DNA of 53,547 nucleotides from CALVUJ01 sp045128835 (GCA_045128835.1 JBGVRX010000015.1:1-53547); one strand, 5' to 3'; shown: positions 42,124 to 53,020, counted from the stretch's first letter. Translations and numbers: made by a program. Notes: generated by a model from the sequence alone, not told the origin.

Positions 42124-44955
42124 TTATTTCTTTTCATTTTCAAATAATTTTGCTAAATAAGCACCGGTATAACTTTTCTTACATTTACTTACTTCTTGAG
42201 GAGTTCCCTCACATAAAATTCTTCCACCATTATCTCCACCATCAGGTCCTAAATCAATTATATGGTCTGCTAATTTTATTACATGTAAGTTGTGCTCAAT
42301 AATAACCACACTATCTCCATTATCAACAATTCTATTGATAACCTTCATTAATTTTTTAACATCATGAATATGTAAACCAGTCGTAGGTTCATCTAAAACA
42401 TATAACGTTCTTCCTGTACTTTTTCTTTGAAGTTCATTAGCTAGTTTAACTCTTTGAGCTTCTCCTCCAGATAAAGTTAAGGCACTTTGTCCTACTTTTA
42501 CATATCCTAATCCTACATCAATTAAAGTTTGGAATTTTCTTTTAATCGAAGGAATGTTTTCAAAGAACTTGCACGCATCCTCAATTGTCATTTCTAATAT
42601 ATCATGAATATTTTTGTCTTTATAAGTAACTTGTAAAGTATCCTCTCTATATCTTGTTCCATGACACTCTTCGCATGTTACATAAACATCTGGCAAGAAA
42701 TGCATAGGAACGCGAATAACTCCATCACCTTGGCAACGTTCGCATCTTCCGCCTTTCACATTAAATGAGAATCTTCCTTTTTGATAACCTCTTGCTCTTG
42801 CTTCTGCGGTAGAGGCGAATAAGTCTCTAATATCGTCAAATACTCCTACATATGTCGCAGGGTTACTTCTTGGGGTTCTCCCAATTGGCTCTTGAGAAAC
42901 ATTAATTACTTTATCAATATGTTCTAGGCCCAATATCTCTTTACACTTTCCTGCTTTTAATCTAGCATTCTTATTAAGATTCTTATAAACAGTATTGTAA
43001 AGCGTATCGTTTATTAAACTTGATTTTCCCGAACCGCTTACTCCCGTTACTACAACTAATTTTCCTAAAGGTATCTTAACATCAATATTCTTTAAGTTAT
43101 TGCACTCAGCACCTTTAATAAATAATTCTTTGCCATTCCCTTCACGAATTTTTGATGGCATATTAATTTTTTCTTTTCCACTTAAATACTTGCCTGTCAA
43201 AGACTTTTCATTTTTCATGATTTCACTAGGAGTCCCCGCAGCAACAATTTCTCCTCCATGAACACCAGCACCAGGTCCAACATCAATAATATAATCAGAC
43301 TCTAGCATTGTATCCTCATCATGCTCTACAACAATTAAAGAGTTACCTAAGTCTCTCATCTTTTTAAGAGTAGCAATAAGTTTATCATTATCTTTTTGAT
43401 GCAAACCAATTGATGGTTCATCAAGAACATATAAAACACCAGTAAGTCTTGAACCAATTTGTGTAGCCAATCTAATTCTTTGAAGTTCTCCACCTGACAA
43501 AGTTGAAGCCATTCTATTTAATGATAAATAATCTAATCCTACATCAACTAAAAAAGTTAATCTACTAGTTATTTCTTTAATTAATAAATTCGATATTTCT
43601 TTTTCATTTTCTGACATATCTAACTCATTAAAATAATTTAATATTTTCTTAACGGATAATTTAGTTAATTCTTGAATATTATATTTACCAACTTTAACAC
43701 ACAAAGCTAATTCATTTAATCTATCTCCATGACATTTAGGGCACTCAACTTCTCCCATATAATATCCATAAAAATCTCTCATCATTTGAGAACTGGTTTC
43801 GTTATAAAGACGCTCTATTTTTTTCTTAACTCCCTCGATTCCTACACGATTCATTTTATTTCCGCTTCTAGTAGTAATCGTGTACTCAATTGGAACTTTA
43901 GAGCCATTTAAAATAATATCCATTTCTTCGTCACTAAATTCACCTAATGGCTTATTTCTATCGATATTATATATCTCACATAATTTAGCAAACTCTTGCC
44001 ACTCTATGTTTTCGCTATCAATTATATTTTTATAATAATTAATTCCACCCTCATTAATAGATAAACTATAATCTTTTATTAATCTATCAACATCAACCTC
44101 TAACTTTATTCCTAATCCATGGCATTCATCACAAGCCCCCAAAGGAGAATTAAAAGAGAATAATCTTGGCTCTAGTTTTGGCAAAGAAAATCCACATTTA
44201 GGACATGAATAATGTTCAGAAAACAACTCTTCTTTATTATCATAAGAAACTACAACAAGTCCATTTCCCCAATGAGCAGCAGTAGACAAAGAATCATATA
44301 ATCTATCTCTAGAATCATCTTTTTTAATCAAACGATCTACAACTATATCTATGTCATGTTTTTTATTTTTATCTAGTTCACCAACTTCCTCAATTAGTAA
44401 ACTTTCACCATCAACTCTTACCCTAGCAAATCCTTCTTTTAATAAGTTTTCCAATAAGTCCTTATGTGTTCCTTTTTGCTGTTTTACAACTGGTGCCATA
44501 ATAATTAATTTTGTACTATTTTCTAATAACATTACTCTATCTACCATTTGAGTAATAGTTTGAGACTTTATTTCCACATCATGAACTGGGCAATAAGGAT
44601 GTCCAACTCTAGCGTACAACAATCTTAAATAATCATAAATTTCTGTTACCGTACCTACTGTTGAACGAGGGTTATTAGATGTCGATTTTTGATCTATAGA
44701 AATTGATGGAGACAAACCTTCAATAGAGTCAACATCAGGTTTCTTAACCCCTCCCAAAAATTGTCTAGCATACGCACTTAAAGACTCAACATATCGTCTT
44801 TGACCTTCTGCATATATCGTATCAAAAGCAAGCGTTGATTTACCACTTCCACTTACTCCTGTAACTACAACTAGTTTTTCTCTTGGGATCTCAACATCTA
44901 TATTCTTTAAATTATTCTCTCTTGCTCCAGTTATAATTATTTTATCTTGACCCAT
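42124..44955 (-). CDS. uvrA: Excinuclease ABC subunit A
   Basis: 943 residues, a tandem ABC ATPase that finds DNA lesions for nucleotide excision repair. It has two Walker A motifs (GVSGSGKSTLAFDT near 35 and GVSGSGKSSLINDT near 640) and two LSGGE signatures. Zinc cysteine pairs are present (CPKCGF-CDECHG, and GRCERCQGDG-CEECHG). The ATG at 44955 begins GQDKIIITGARENNL; the GTG 9 nt upstream is less likely. uvrB is not next to it. It lies 2 nt after the U32 gene. Confidence 0.97.
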   Translation of the reverse strand: MGQDKIIITGARENNLKNIDVEIPREKLVVVTGVSGSGKSTLAFDTIYAEGQRRYVESLSAYARQFLGGVKKPDVDSIEGLSPSISIDQKSTSNNPRSTVGTVTEIYDYLRLLYARVGHPYCPVHDVEIKSQTITQMVDRVMLLENSTKLIIMAPVVKQQKGTHKDLLENLLKEGFARVRVDGESLLIEEVGELDKNKKHDIDIVVDRLIKKDDSRDRLYDSLSTAAHWGNGLVVVSYDNKEELFSEHYSCPKCGFSLPKLEPRLFSFNSPLGACDECHGLGIKLEVDVDRLIKDYSLSINEGGINYYKNIIDSENIEWQEFAKLCEIYNIDRNKPLGEFSDEEMDIILNGSKVPIEYTITTRSGNKMNRVGIEGVKKKIERLYNETSSQMMRDFYGYYMGEVECPKCHGDRLNELALCVKVGKYNIQELTKLSVKKILNYFNELDMSENEKEISNLLIKEITSRLTFLVDVGLDYLSLNRMASTLSGGELQRIRLATQIGSRLTGVLYVLDEPSIGLHQKDNDKLIATLKKMRDLGNSLIVVEHDEDTMLESDYIIDVGPGAGVHGGEIVAAGTPSEIMKNEKSLTGKYLSGKEKINMPSKIREGNGKELFIKGAECNNLKNIDVKIPLGKLVVVTGVSGSGKSSLINDTLYNTVYKNLNKNARLKAGKCKEILGLEHIDKVINVSQEPIGRTPRSNPATYVGVFDDIRDLFASTAEARARGYQKGRFSFNVKGGRCERCQGDGVIRVPMHFLPDVYVTCEECHGTRYREDTLQVTYKDKNIHDILEMTIEDACKFFENIPSIKRKFQTLIDVGLGYVKVGQSALTLSGGEAQRVKLANELQRKSTGRTLYVLDEPTTGLHIHDVKKLMKVINRIVDNGDSVVIIEHNLHVIKLADHIIDLGPDGGDNGGRILCEGTPQEVSKCKKSYTGAYLAKLFENEKK

Positions 44956-44957
44956 AA

Positions 44958-47243
44958 TTAACACTCTTCCTTTTCTTTAAAATATCCATAAGTGAACTTT
45001 CTAGAATCTAATTCAATTTCTTTCCCCATATAAGAATCTAAAATATCTGTGCACTCTTGAATATCCTCATTTGTAAATTCTATTCTTACGCAATTAACAC
45101 CATTTTCTTTCATTTCTTCAATATATTCGAATAACATTAACGCTCTAGGATTTAGTAATCTTAAATTACAGAAATAGTCTCTAACAAGAGGAATTTTATA
45201 GCCTTTTCTATCCTCTAAAAAATATTTGTTCTTTAAACATTCTCCACACTCTTTACTATTGTTTCCTAAGCACTTACTTATCAAACAATATTTAGTGATC
45301 ATCAAATCTGTTTTTGAATAAACAACAACTTCAACATTTGGCTTTTCGTTAAAATATTTCTCATAATTTTTTATAAGAGAAAACACTCTAGTCTTACTAA
45401 GTTCTATAGATAAAGTAACGCGTTTAAAGCCTAACTTATATAACGTGTATAAAGCAAAAATATTTGTACAGTTCAAATAATAATTTGCAATCATATTTTT
45501 GTTTTCATCAACATCATGAATCTCATTAATTAATACATTTTCATTTTCTACATTTATTCTATTTTCACTAATTCTTGGGTATGAATATATAGTCTCTTTT
45601 TTCTTGTAATAAATATGATTGTTATCAACATAATTAAGCGCTATATCATATTGCTCATCATCACTAACTTTAACATTCAAATTAAAATCTTCTGCATTTA
45701 ATTTAGGACTTGTTAAATTCAATTTTTGTTTACCTTTTCTAATATTAGCAACACTTCTTTTTTCATTTAATTTTTCAACCAAATTTCTTCTCAATTCATT
45801 AATAATAGACACTGGAATAAGAACCATGTCATCAGAATCAATTTCCACTTCATTTAGCACATAGTTTGTTTCATTTAATTTAGATAATTGTTGTTCAATC
45901 TTCTCTTTGCTAGTAGGGCTATTATTCGCCTTAACTATCACATAATCAGACTCCACTTCTACCTTATTACCTAAGTTATCTTTAAAACGTATTTTTAGTT
46001 TTGAATCTATATGAGCATCTACAAATGCTTTAACAGGAAATTTCTTCTTACCAATCTTTTCTATTTCTTCATTTAACTTAATATCATTAGTTTTATAAAC
46101 AAAACTATTAACTTCTACTCTTTCTCTAACGTTGAGAGTTATTATTTGCCCTTTTTGAGCACCATTAACAAGAAGTCTATTAACCTCCATTTTGTTAACA
46201 GTAAAGCCTACATCTTCACTACCAACAATTCTAATTCCATCTCCTTGTGATAGTTCATCATCTAGTTTAATATAAACCCTACCATTTCTAGCATCTATAA
46301 CTTTTCCAATTCGAACTCCCATATTGTTAGGCCTATGAGTATTAGTCAGTTCATAATTGCTCTCATCAAAAAGATATCCTTTTGTAAATTCTCTATTAAA
46401 TACTTGTTTTAATTTTTTATAATCACTAGCGTCTACAAAAGTGTTTTTTTCTCTAATATATTTATCTAAATAGTTTCTGTATGCCTTTGTAACCATTCCT
46501 ACATAACTACCACTTTTTAATCTACCTTCAATTTTCAACGAAGTAATCCTTGCATCAACTAGGTCTTTAATATGATGAATTGTATTTAAATCTTTCATAC
46601 TTAATAAATATTCATTATCAACTATTTTCTCATCTTCCTTATACAAAGAATAAGGTAGTCTACATAATTGCAAGCACTCTCCTCTATTTCCACTCTTCTT
46701 TAATAAGCACGATGAAAACAAACATTGTCCAGAATAAGAAACACACATTGCTCCATGAATAAAGACCTCTACTTCTATTCCCACTTTTTCAATAATTTCT
46801 TTAATTAATTTAATATTAGTTTCTCTTGCAACAACAATTCTAGAAACGCCCATATCTTTTAACATACTTGCTTGTTTTAATGTCATTGTATTCATTTGTG
46901 TGGAAGCATGAATAACAAAATCAGGATACATATTATGAATTAACGTAATCAACCCAATATCTTGAACGATAATAGCGTCACAATCATTGTTATACAAAAA
47001 ATCAACGAACTCAAAAACATCTTCAAGTTCATCATCGTATATTAAAGTATTAACAGTAACATAAACCTTAACCTCATTTATATGAGCTTCTTTTATAATC
47101 TCTATTAATTCTTCATTACTAAAGGTTGCTTTTTCTCTAGCACCAAATCTTCTTCCTGCTAAATATATAGCATTCGCACCATTATTAAGTGCACTTTTAA
47201 ACGCCTCAAAACTCCCTACTGGAGCAAGCAATTCAATCTCCAT
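44958..47243 (-). CDS. U32 family protein, RlhA-like (23S rRNA hydroxylation)
   Basis: 761 residues. The U32 peptidase-type domain (about 1-270) has ELLAPVGSFEAF, VIHASTQMN, FIHGAMCVSYSGQC and KIEGRLKSG-YV. Then come a DUF3656-like middle and a C-terminal part with clustered cysteines (CLGNNSKECGECLKN). This architecture matches RlhA, which with iron makes 5-hydroxycytidine in 23S rRNA, better than the short collagenase-like PrtC forms. Cysteines in SGQCLFSSC, GECLQLC may bind an iron-sulfur cluster. GGTGAT lies before the ATG. It is the first gene of the U32-uvrA-lgt-trxB series. Confidence 0.85.
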   Translation of the reverse strand: MEIELLAPVGSFEAFKSALNNGANAIYLAGRRFGAREKATFSNEELIEIIKEAHINEVKVYVTVNTLIYDDELEDVFEFVDFLYNNDCDAIIVQDIGLITLIHNMYPDFVIHASTQMNTMTLKQASMLKDMGVSRIVVARETNIKLIKEIIEKVGIEVEVFIHGAMCVSYSGQCLFSSCLLKKSGNRGECLQLCRLPYSLYKEDEKIVDNEYLLSMKDLNTIHHIKDLVDARITSLKIEGRLKSGSYVGMVTKAYRNYLDKYIREKNTFVDASDYKKLKQVFNREFTKGYLFDESNYELTNTHRPNNMGVRIGKVIDARNGRVYIKLDDELSQGDGIRIVGSEDVGFTVNKMEVNRLLVNGAQKGQIITLNVRERVEVNSFVYKTNDIKLNEEIEKIGKKKFPVKAFVDAHIDSKLKIRFKDNLGNKVEVESDYVIVKANNSPTSKEKIEQQLSKLNETNYVLNEVEIDSDDMVLIPVSIINELRRNLVEKLNEKRSVANIRKGKQKLNLTSPKLNAEDFNLNVKVSDDEQYDIALNYVDNNHIYYKKKETIYSYPRISENRINVENENVLINEIHDVDENKNMIANYYLNCTNIFALYTLYKLGFKRVTLSIELSKTRVFSLIKNYEKYFNEKPNVEVVVYSKTDLMITKYCLISKCLGNNSKECGECLKNKYFLEDRKGYKIPLVRDYFCNLRLLNPRALMLFEYIEEMKENGVNCVRIEFTNEDIQECTDILDSYMGKEIELDSRKFTYGYFKEKEEC

Positions 47244-47442
47244 AAAATCACCATTTCTATCATATCATATTTTTGGTAATACAATAAAATTTATTTAACT
47301 TTTTGAAGTTTTAATTATAATTAAAAATTTTAATAATTGTTAAAATTTACTTAATTAAATAACATCAAGTCAACTAATGATTATTGCGCTATTTAATTGA
47401 TTACAATTTCATTCGTTAATTATAGGAGATGTTTTTATAACA

Positions 47443-49515
47443 ATGAAGAACTTTTTTATTCTCAACATTATATTTGTCATTTGTATAGCCTGTTGTTTTG
47501 GTTGCTCTAAAAAAGAAGACTCACTAATAACTTATAAAAACTTTTATGAATCAGATATCACAACATTCAACTATATTGTCACAAATGAACATAGCGATTA
47601 TACACATATCGCCAACTTTGTTGATGGTCTAGTAGAAAATGATAAATATGGGAATATTGTTCCTTCAATTGCTAAATCATGGAAAAGCGAAATAATCAAC
47701 AACAAACAAGTATGGACTTTCTATTTAAAAGAAAATATTTATTGGAGTGATTATAAAGGTGATGTATATTCCACTGTTACTGCTCATGATTTTGTAACAA
47801 CAATTAAATATATTTTAAATTTTAAAACAAATAGCAATAATTATAGTTTACCAACAATGTTAATAGATAACGCTCTAAGTTATTATAATTACACAATTAC
47901 AAAAGATTTTAATTACAACGATATAGAAAGTAAGATAAATAAATTATTAATAAATGATCCTAATAATGAATTAGACTATTATCAAACCATAAAAAATGCT
48001 TTCGACTATTGCAATAATAATGCATGTACCTCAGACTTTTCTAATGTTGGAATTAAAGCAATAAACGATTACGAACTTCAATTTACTTTAACTAAACCCT
48101 GCTCTTATTTTCTAAGTGCTTTAACTTTTTGTCCATTTCTTCCAACATCTGAATCTTTCATAAAAGAGATTGGATTCAACAACTTTGGAATAAACAAGAA
48201 GACTCTATTATACAATGGTGCATACATATTAAACGATTACTTTCATTCAAGTAAGATTGAATATATAAAAAATCAAAATTATTGGGACAAAGATAAAGTT
48301 TATATTGATAAAATTGTATTTAATAGAATGATTAACTATCCATCAAGCGGATATTCTAGGTTATCTTACGAATTAGGAAATATCGATGAATTTTATGTTA
48401 GTTCTTATGACAGTGAAGGTTGGAATAAATATGTTGTTGGACCAAATGGGACTGGCAATATTTCATCTCCTTATGCGAATAATACATACGCTATATCTCA
48501 AACAAATGATTTCACAACTTACTATATTGTGTTTAATCAAAATAGAACTAATGATAAGTTAACTTCTCTTAGTAAGGAAGAAATACAAATTGCCAATAAT
48601 GCATTACAAAACACAAATTTTAGATTATCGTTAATTCACGGTTTATCTAGAAGCAGTTATAATCTTTCTTATTTAAATGATTTATCCTCTTCTATTGTCC
48701 CTCGAAATTTTGTCGATTTAGATTCTATAGATTATAACGATTATTATTTAGACGAATTTGCATCAAAAAATAATTTATCTCTAGATACAGTTAAGAATGA
48801 AATAAATAGCGATGACTTAATTTTAAATCAAACTAAAAGTTTACACTATTTATCACTAGCACTTAATGAACTAAATATACCTGAAGAAAATTTACCAATA
48901 AAACTCGAATTTTCATATTACTTTTCTCAAGATTACGCAAAATACGATACATTAAGAATACAAAACTGGAACAATATTTTAAACGGATGTGACATGAACG
49001 AAACAAATTGTGAATACAAAAATATATTGTTAACTCTAAACTCATCTCTACAAACACACGACGACTTTATTTATGCTGCTAAAAACAAAGAATACAGTTT
49101 ATCCATACTTGGACTATATCCTAATTATATTGACCCAACAACTTACCTAGAAGCCTTCTCTTCACTAGGAGAATTATACCCATATTTAAATCATACAAGC
49201 AGTTCTTTTATCGTTCAAAAATTAGAAGAAATAAACAAATATTATAAAGAAGAAGATTTAGATACACGTTTCAAATTGTGTGCTGAATTAGAATACTCAT
49301 TAATTTTTGAATTAGGTTTAGTTTTACCGCTTTGCTTAAAAGATTCTACAAACAAAGTTATTGTATCTAATTTGGCTCCTTATCAAAGTATGAAAGCATC
49401 TTATGGTTTAAGTCCATTTAAATTCAAACTTAAAAAGAAAAGGACTCAAGAATACACTCAAAATGACATCGATAAACTAAAAGAAGAATATGAAAAAGGA
49501 AGAAGCCAAAAATGA
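47443..49515 (+). CDS. oppA: Oligopeptide ABC transporter substrate-binding lipoprotein (OppA-like)
   Basis: 690 residues. A signal peptide ends in CCFGC, an atypical lipobox with C21 as likely lipidated residue. It is followed by a SBP_bac_5 fold (VDGLVENDKYGNIVPSIAKSW, TAHDFVTTIKYIL, YPSSGYSRL). It should capture extracellular peptides. It is longer than standard OppA (about 540), with Asn/Tyr-rich insertions. GGAGATG precedes the start. The TGA stop overlaps the next start (ATGA), so it is coupled to the permease. Confidence 0.9.
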   Translation: MKNFFILNIIFVICIACCFGCSKKEDSLITYKNFYESDITTFNYIVTNEHSDYTHIANFVDGLVENDKYGNIVPSIAKSWKSEIINNKQVWTFYLKENIYWSDYKGDVYSTVTAHDFVTTIKYILNFKTNSNNYSLPTMLIDNALSYYNYTITKDFNYNDIESKINKLLINDPNNELDYYQTIKNAFDYCNNNACTSDFSNVGIKAINDYELQFTLTKPCSYFLSALTFCPFLPTSESFIKEIGFNNFGINKKTLLYNGAYILNDYFHSSKIEYIKNQNYWDKDKVYIDKIVFNRMINYPSSGYSRLSYELGNIDEFYVSSYDSEGWNKYVVGPNGTGNISSPYANNTYAISQTNDFTTYYIVFNQNRTNDKLTSLSKEEIQIANNALQNTNFRLSLIHGLSRSSYNLSYLNDLSSSIVPRNFVDLDSIDYNDYYLDEFASKNNLSLDTVKNEINSDDLILNQTKSLHYLSLALNELNIPEENLPIKLEFSYYFSQDYAKYDTLRIQNWNNILNGCDMNETNCEYKNILLTLNSSLQTHDDFIYAAKNKEYSLSILGLYPNYIDPTTYLEAFSSLGELYPYLNHTSSSFIVQKLEEINKYYKEEDLDTRFKLCAELEYSLIFELGLVLPLCLKDSTNKVIVSNLAPYQSMKASYGLSPFKFKLKKKRTQEYTQNDIDKLKEEYEKGRSQK

Positions 49516-50597
49516 TACTATACTTTATGTTCATAACTATTTTATTAACAATACTTATAATGGGTTTAATTTTCAAAAACTCTAAAATTCACAAAATACT
49601 AATCTCTAAGCAATTTATAAAAATAATCAAGAAAATTTTAGTAGCCATATTTTTGTTCTTTATTATTGTTACTGCAATCTTCTTAATAACAGAATTAGTT
49701 CCTAAAAAATATTTTATTGAACAAAGTAGTAACATAGATAACAGAAATTTATTTACTAAATTATTAGACTTCTATTACTCTTTGTTACCAATCCCTAAAA
49801 AAGTTTGCTCCGCTACCTATCTTGATAACAATGAATTTAAATGTTCTTCATACAAATACTTAATAATTGATTTAAATAATTCACTATTGTATATGAAAAA
49901 TATCCCTGTAATCGACATAATAAAAGAGAAAAGTAGCGTGTCTTTTATAATAGGAATAATCGCTTATGTTTTACAGTGCCTTATAGGTTTTCAACTAGGA
50001 ATTTTCTTAGCAAAGAATGAAAATAATACCTCAAACAAAATATTTAACATCATCTATTCTTTTATAAGTATAATCCCATCAATTATTTATTTTTACTTAT
50101 TTATTCTCCTATTCATGATTGTTTTTAATTTTCCTGTTTTATTTGAAATAAACAATCCATTAACCTATATCCCACCACTAACAGCAGTTACAATAAGTAG
50201 TTCCATTACTATAGCTTATTTTGTTAGAAAATATATTTCAATTGAACTTAATAAAGACTATGTTAAATTTGCAAGAAGCAAAGGATTTTCTGAAAATTAT
50301 ATCTTATATAAACATGTATTAAGAAATGCATTTATCCCTTTTATCCGCACTATTCCTTATTCACTAATGATGTGCTTTTGTGGATATTATTTACTAGAAA
50401 TATCTTTCAATGTTCCTGGAATTGGGCAAACACTAATACAAGCAATAAAGTTACAAGACATCCACTTAATAAGAGGTCTTTTATTATTCTTCAGTTTCTT
50501 ATCCATCTGTGCATATTTGATTGGTGATATCTTAACTATACTTTATGTAAAGAAAAACGATTATGCAATGGAGGTGAATTCTAATGAAAGACAATAA
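49512..50597 (+). CDS. oppB: Oligopeptide ABC transporter permease (OppB-like)
   Basis: 361 residues. An extra N-terminal membrane helix precedes the usual OppB helix and extracytoplasmic loop, then five helices. The EAA coupling loop reads YVKFARSKGFSENYILYKHVLRNAF, and SFNVPGIGQTLIQAI near the end is typical. It overlaps oppA by 4 nt and oppC by 14 nt. Confidence 0.92.
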   Translation: MILYFMFITILLTILIMGLIFKNSKIHKILISKQFIKIIKKILVAIFLFFIIVTAIFLITELVPKKYFIEQSSNIDNRNLFTKLLDFYYSLLPIPKKVCSATYLDNNEFKCSSYKYLIIDLNNSLLYMKNIPVIDIIKEKSSVSFIIGIIAYVLQCLIGFQLGIFLAKNENNTSNKIFNIIYSFISIIPSIIYFYLFILLFMIVFNFPVLFEINNPLTYIPPLTAVTISSSITIAYFVRKYISIELNKDYVKFARSKGFSENYILYKHVLRNAFIPFIRTIPYSLMMCFCGYYLLEISFNVPGIGQTLIQAIKLQDIHLIRGLLLFFSFLSICAYLIGDILTILYVKKNDYAMEVNSNERQ

Positions 50598-51450
50598 ACT
50601 AATAACAAAAAATTATTATAAAAATTTCTTTAAAACTGTTTTCACAACACCGTCATTTATAATTTCATTTTCCATCTTATTTATTATCTTCCTAACAGGA
50701 TTTATATTTAATAATTTTATTAACCTTGACGCCTATTTAAGTGTAAATTTAGATGCTTCATTTCTATCACCCTCACTACAATATCCTTTTGGCACAAATG
50801 AATTTGGTCAAAATCAATTTCATATGATTTTCATCGGAGCGTATAAAACTTTACTACTAGCAATAGTAACTGCATTTATAAATATAATTATTGGGACAAT
50901 ACTCGGTGTATTATGGGGACTTTGTGACAAATTCAATCATATTATGTTTGTAATAAAAAACTTAACAGAAAACATACCACTAATATTCTTATATATCATC
51001 ATTATATCCTTACTTGGCAATGGTTTCATTCCTCTACTTATTGTCGTAGTATTATTTGGTTGGATAGACACTGCGACAATAATAAGAAATAATATATTAG
51101 TTCTTAAATCTAAAGACTATAACAAAGTAAGTAAACTTTATAAAACCTCTCTTTTTAAAGCAGCCAAAAATAATTATCTTCCTTCAATTTTACCAATTCT
51201 AGCAAATAGGATTGCTCTTTGCATTCCGCAAATAATTGCTATTGAAATCACCATATCTTACTTTGGGTTTTCTCTAGGAAACAATAACGTTAGTTTAGGA
51301 TTACTTTTATACAATTCAGTTTCATACAACCTTTATTTTTCTTATCCATATTTATTCTTATTTCCATTTCTAATTCTTTTCATTATAAATCTATGTCTTG
51401 TATTTATAGGGAAAGTAATCTCAAAAAGTTTTAAAAAGGAGGAATTTTAA
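50584..51450 (+). CDS. oppC: Oligopeptide ABC transporter permease (OppC-like)
   Basis: 288 residues, about six membrane helices. HPFGTDxxGRD of the family appears as YPFGTNEFGQNQF. The EAA loop is degenerate (DYNKVSKLYKTSLFKAAKNNYLPS lacks the usual A-x-x-x-G). GGAGGTG precedes the ATG inside the oppB end. Second half of the transporter channel. Confidence 0.9.
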   Translation: MKDNKLITKNYYKNFFKTVFTTPSFIISFSILFIIFLTGFIFNNFINLDAYLSVNLDASFLSPSLQYPFGTNEFGQNQFHMIFIGAYKTLLLAIVTAFINIIIGTILGVLWGLCDKFNHIMFVIKNLTENIPLIFLYIIIISLLGNGFIPLLIVVVLFGWIDTATIIRNNILVLKSKDYNKVSKLYKTSLFKAAKNNYLPSILPILANRIALCIPQIIAIEITISYFGFSLGNNNVSLGLLLYNSVSYNLYFSYPYLFLFPFLILFIINLCLVFIGKVISKSFKKEEF

Positions 51451-51451
51451 A

Positions 51452-52390
51452 ATGCTTACTGTTAACAATTTATCATCCTATTATACACATAATAAGACAA
51501 AGCATTACATTTTAAAAGATATCACTTTTCACTTAAATGAAGGAGATTGCCTTGGAATAATAGGAAAGTCTGGAGATGGCAAATCTACTTTAGCCAAAAG
51601 TTTAATACAAATCACCGACTCAAACACCAAAATAGAATTTAAAGATCTTTTAATCAATAACAAAGAACTCAATCAAAAATATAGAGGCAAGAAAATATCT
51701 TTATTATTTCAAAACCCTAATAGTTACTTAAATCCATTAATGAAAATAGGCGAACAAATCTCTGAAATGTTGATTTATCATTTCAAAACAAAAAAGGTTA
51801 TAGCCAAAAACAAAAGTTTGGAATTTATGAAAGAAGTTGGAATTGATGATGTTGAAAAAGTATATAATTTATACCCTCACCAACTAAGTGGAGGCATGCA
51901 ACAAAGAATTTGTTTATGTATATCTTTAATATGCAACCCTCAAATTTTGATTTTAGATGAATGCACTTCCTTTTTAGATAAAGAAACGAAAATAAACATC
52001 TTAAATCTTTTAAAGCATTTGCAATCTAAATATCACTTTACTCTTATTTTAATAAGTCACGACTTTAATGAAATCAAATTCTTATGCAATAAAGTAGCTG
52101 TTATGAGAAAAGGTGAAATAGTTGAATTTGGAATGATAGACGAAGTTATAAATTCACCACGACATCCCTGCACCATGGAAATACTGTATGACTATTTAAG
52201 ATATTATCAAAACGTTGAAAAAATATCCTTTGAATATATCTCTTCACAAAACATCACAGAAAACATAACAAGCACACATTTTGTTAAACGGGTAGAATTA
52301 ATTGATAAAAATTGTATAAAACAATTTCAACTAAACGAGGTGAAATTACATGAAACTCTTAGAAATAAAGAACTTGAATATTTATTATAA
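51452..52390 (+). CDS. oppD: Oligopeptide ABC transporter ATPase (OppD-like)
   Basis: 312 residues. Walker A GKSGDGKST (near 40), Q-loop FQNPNSYLNP, signature LSGGMQQR, Walker B ILILDECTS and switch His LISHDF. A short C-terminal oligopeptide-type extension with HPCT follows. AAGGAGG lies upstream. Its last 41 nt overlap the start of the second ATPase. Confidence 0.93.
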   Translation: MLTVNNLSSYYTHNKTKHYILKDITFHLNEGDCLGIIGKSGDGKSTLAKSLIQITDSNTKIEFKDLLINNKELNQKYRGKKISLLFQNPNSYLNPLMKIGEQISEMLIYHFKTKKVIAKNKSLEFMKEVGIDDVEKVYNLYPHQLSGGMQQRICLCISLICNPQILILDECTSFLDKETKINILNLLKHLQSKYHFTLILISHDFNEIKFLCNKVAVMRKGEIVEFGMIDEVINSPRHPCTMEILYDYLRYYQNVEKISFEYISSQNITENITSTHFVKRVELIDKNCIKQFQLNEVKLHETLRNKELEYLL

Positions 52391-52967
52391 AAACAAAAAT
52401 CATAAAAACACAATTATCGACAGTTTTTCATTATCAATTTATGATAATGAAATTATTGCATTAATAGGAAAATCTGGTGTTGGAAAAACGTCTATCGCAA
52501 AAACAATTATAGGACTAAACAAATACTATAATGGTGAAATAAACTACAATATTCCTCTTTGTGATATTCAATACATATTTCAAGATCCCTACTCAAGTTT
52601 AAATCCTTTCATGAATATAAGTTATATAATAACCGAAGGATTATCCTTTAAAAACAAGGAAGAAAGAGATAAAGAAGTTGTTCGTGTCTTAGAACAAGTT
52701 GGCTTAGATATAAATAAAAGATTTTGCTATCCTAATGAATTTAGTGGTGGTGAAAGGCAAAAAATCGCAATTGCTAGAGCAATCATCAGAAAGCCAAAAT
52801 TAATAATCGCAGATGAAATAACTTCTTCAATTGACTACTTTTCAAAAATAGCAATTATTGACTTATTAAGAGATTTACAAAAATCACAGAATTTTTCATG
52901 TTTGCTTATAAGTCATGATTTAGAATTTATAAACAAATTAACTGATAAAATAGTTGTTTTAGATTAG
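52350..52967 (+). CDS. oppF: Oligopeptide ABC transporter ATPase, short (OppF-like)
   Basis: 205 residues versus more than 300 in usual OppF. A complete ABC core: Walker A GKSGVGKTS, FQDPYSSLNP, FSGGERQK, Walker B LIIADEITS, LLISHDL. It stops right after the core, so the C-terminal oligopeptide domain is absent. GAGGTG lies before the ATG. With OppD it would make the ATPase pair. Confidence 0.92.
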   Translation: MKLLEIKNLNIYYKNKNHKNTIIDSFSLSIYDNEIIALIGKSGVGKTSIAKTIIGLNKYYNGEINYNIPLCDIQYIFQDPYSSLNPFMNISYIITEGLSFKNKEERDKEVVRVLEQVGLDINKRFCYPNEFSGGERQKIAIARAIIRKPKLIIADEITSSIDYFSKIAIIDLLRDLQKSQNFSCLLISHDLEFINKLTDKIVVLD

Positions 52968-52988
52968 TATTTTCTAATTAAAAAGTTG

Positions 52989-52994
52989 TATAAT
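52989..52994 (+). promoter_or_regulatory. -10 element upstream of tex
   Basis: A perfect TATAAT, 27 nt before the tex start. No good -35 is seen at 16-18 nt. Confidence 0.45.
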
Positions 52995-53020
52995 GTAAAA
53001 GTGTATAAGGAGAAGATATT

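Noticed and set aside
47244..47442. Promoters in the divergent gap between the U32 gene and oppA
   Set aside because: The AT-rich gap holds many -10-like strings (for example TACAAT at 47402) without matching -35 elements, so none could be chosen.
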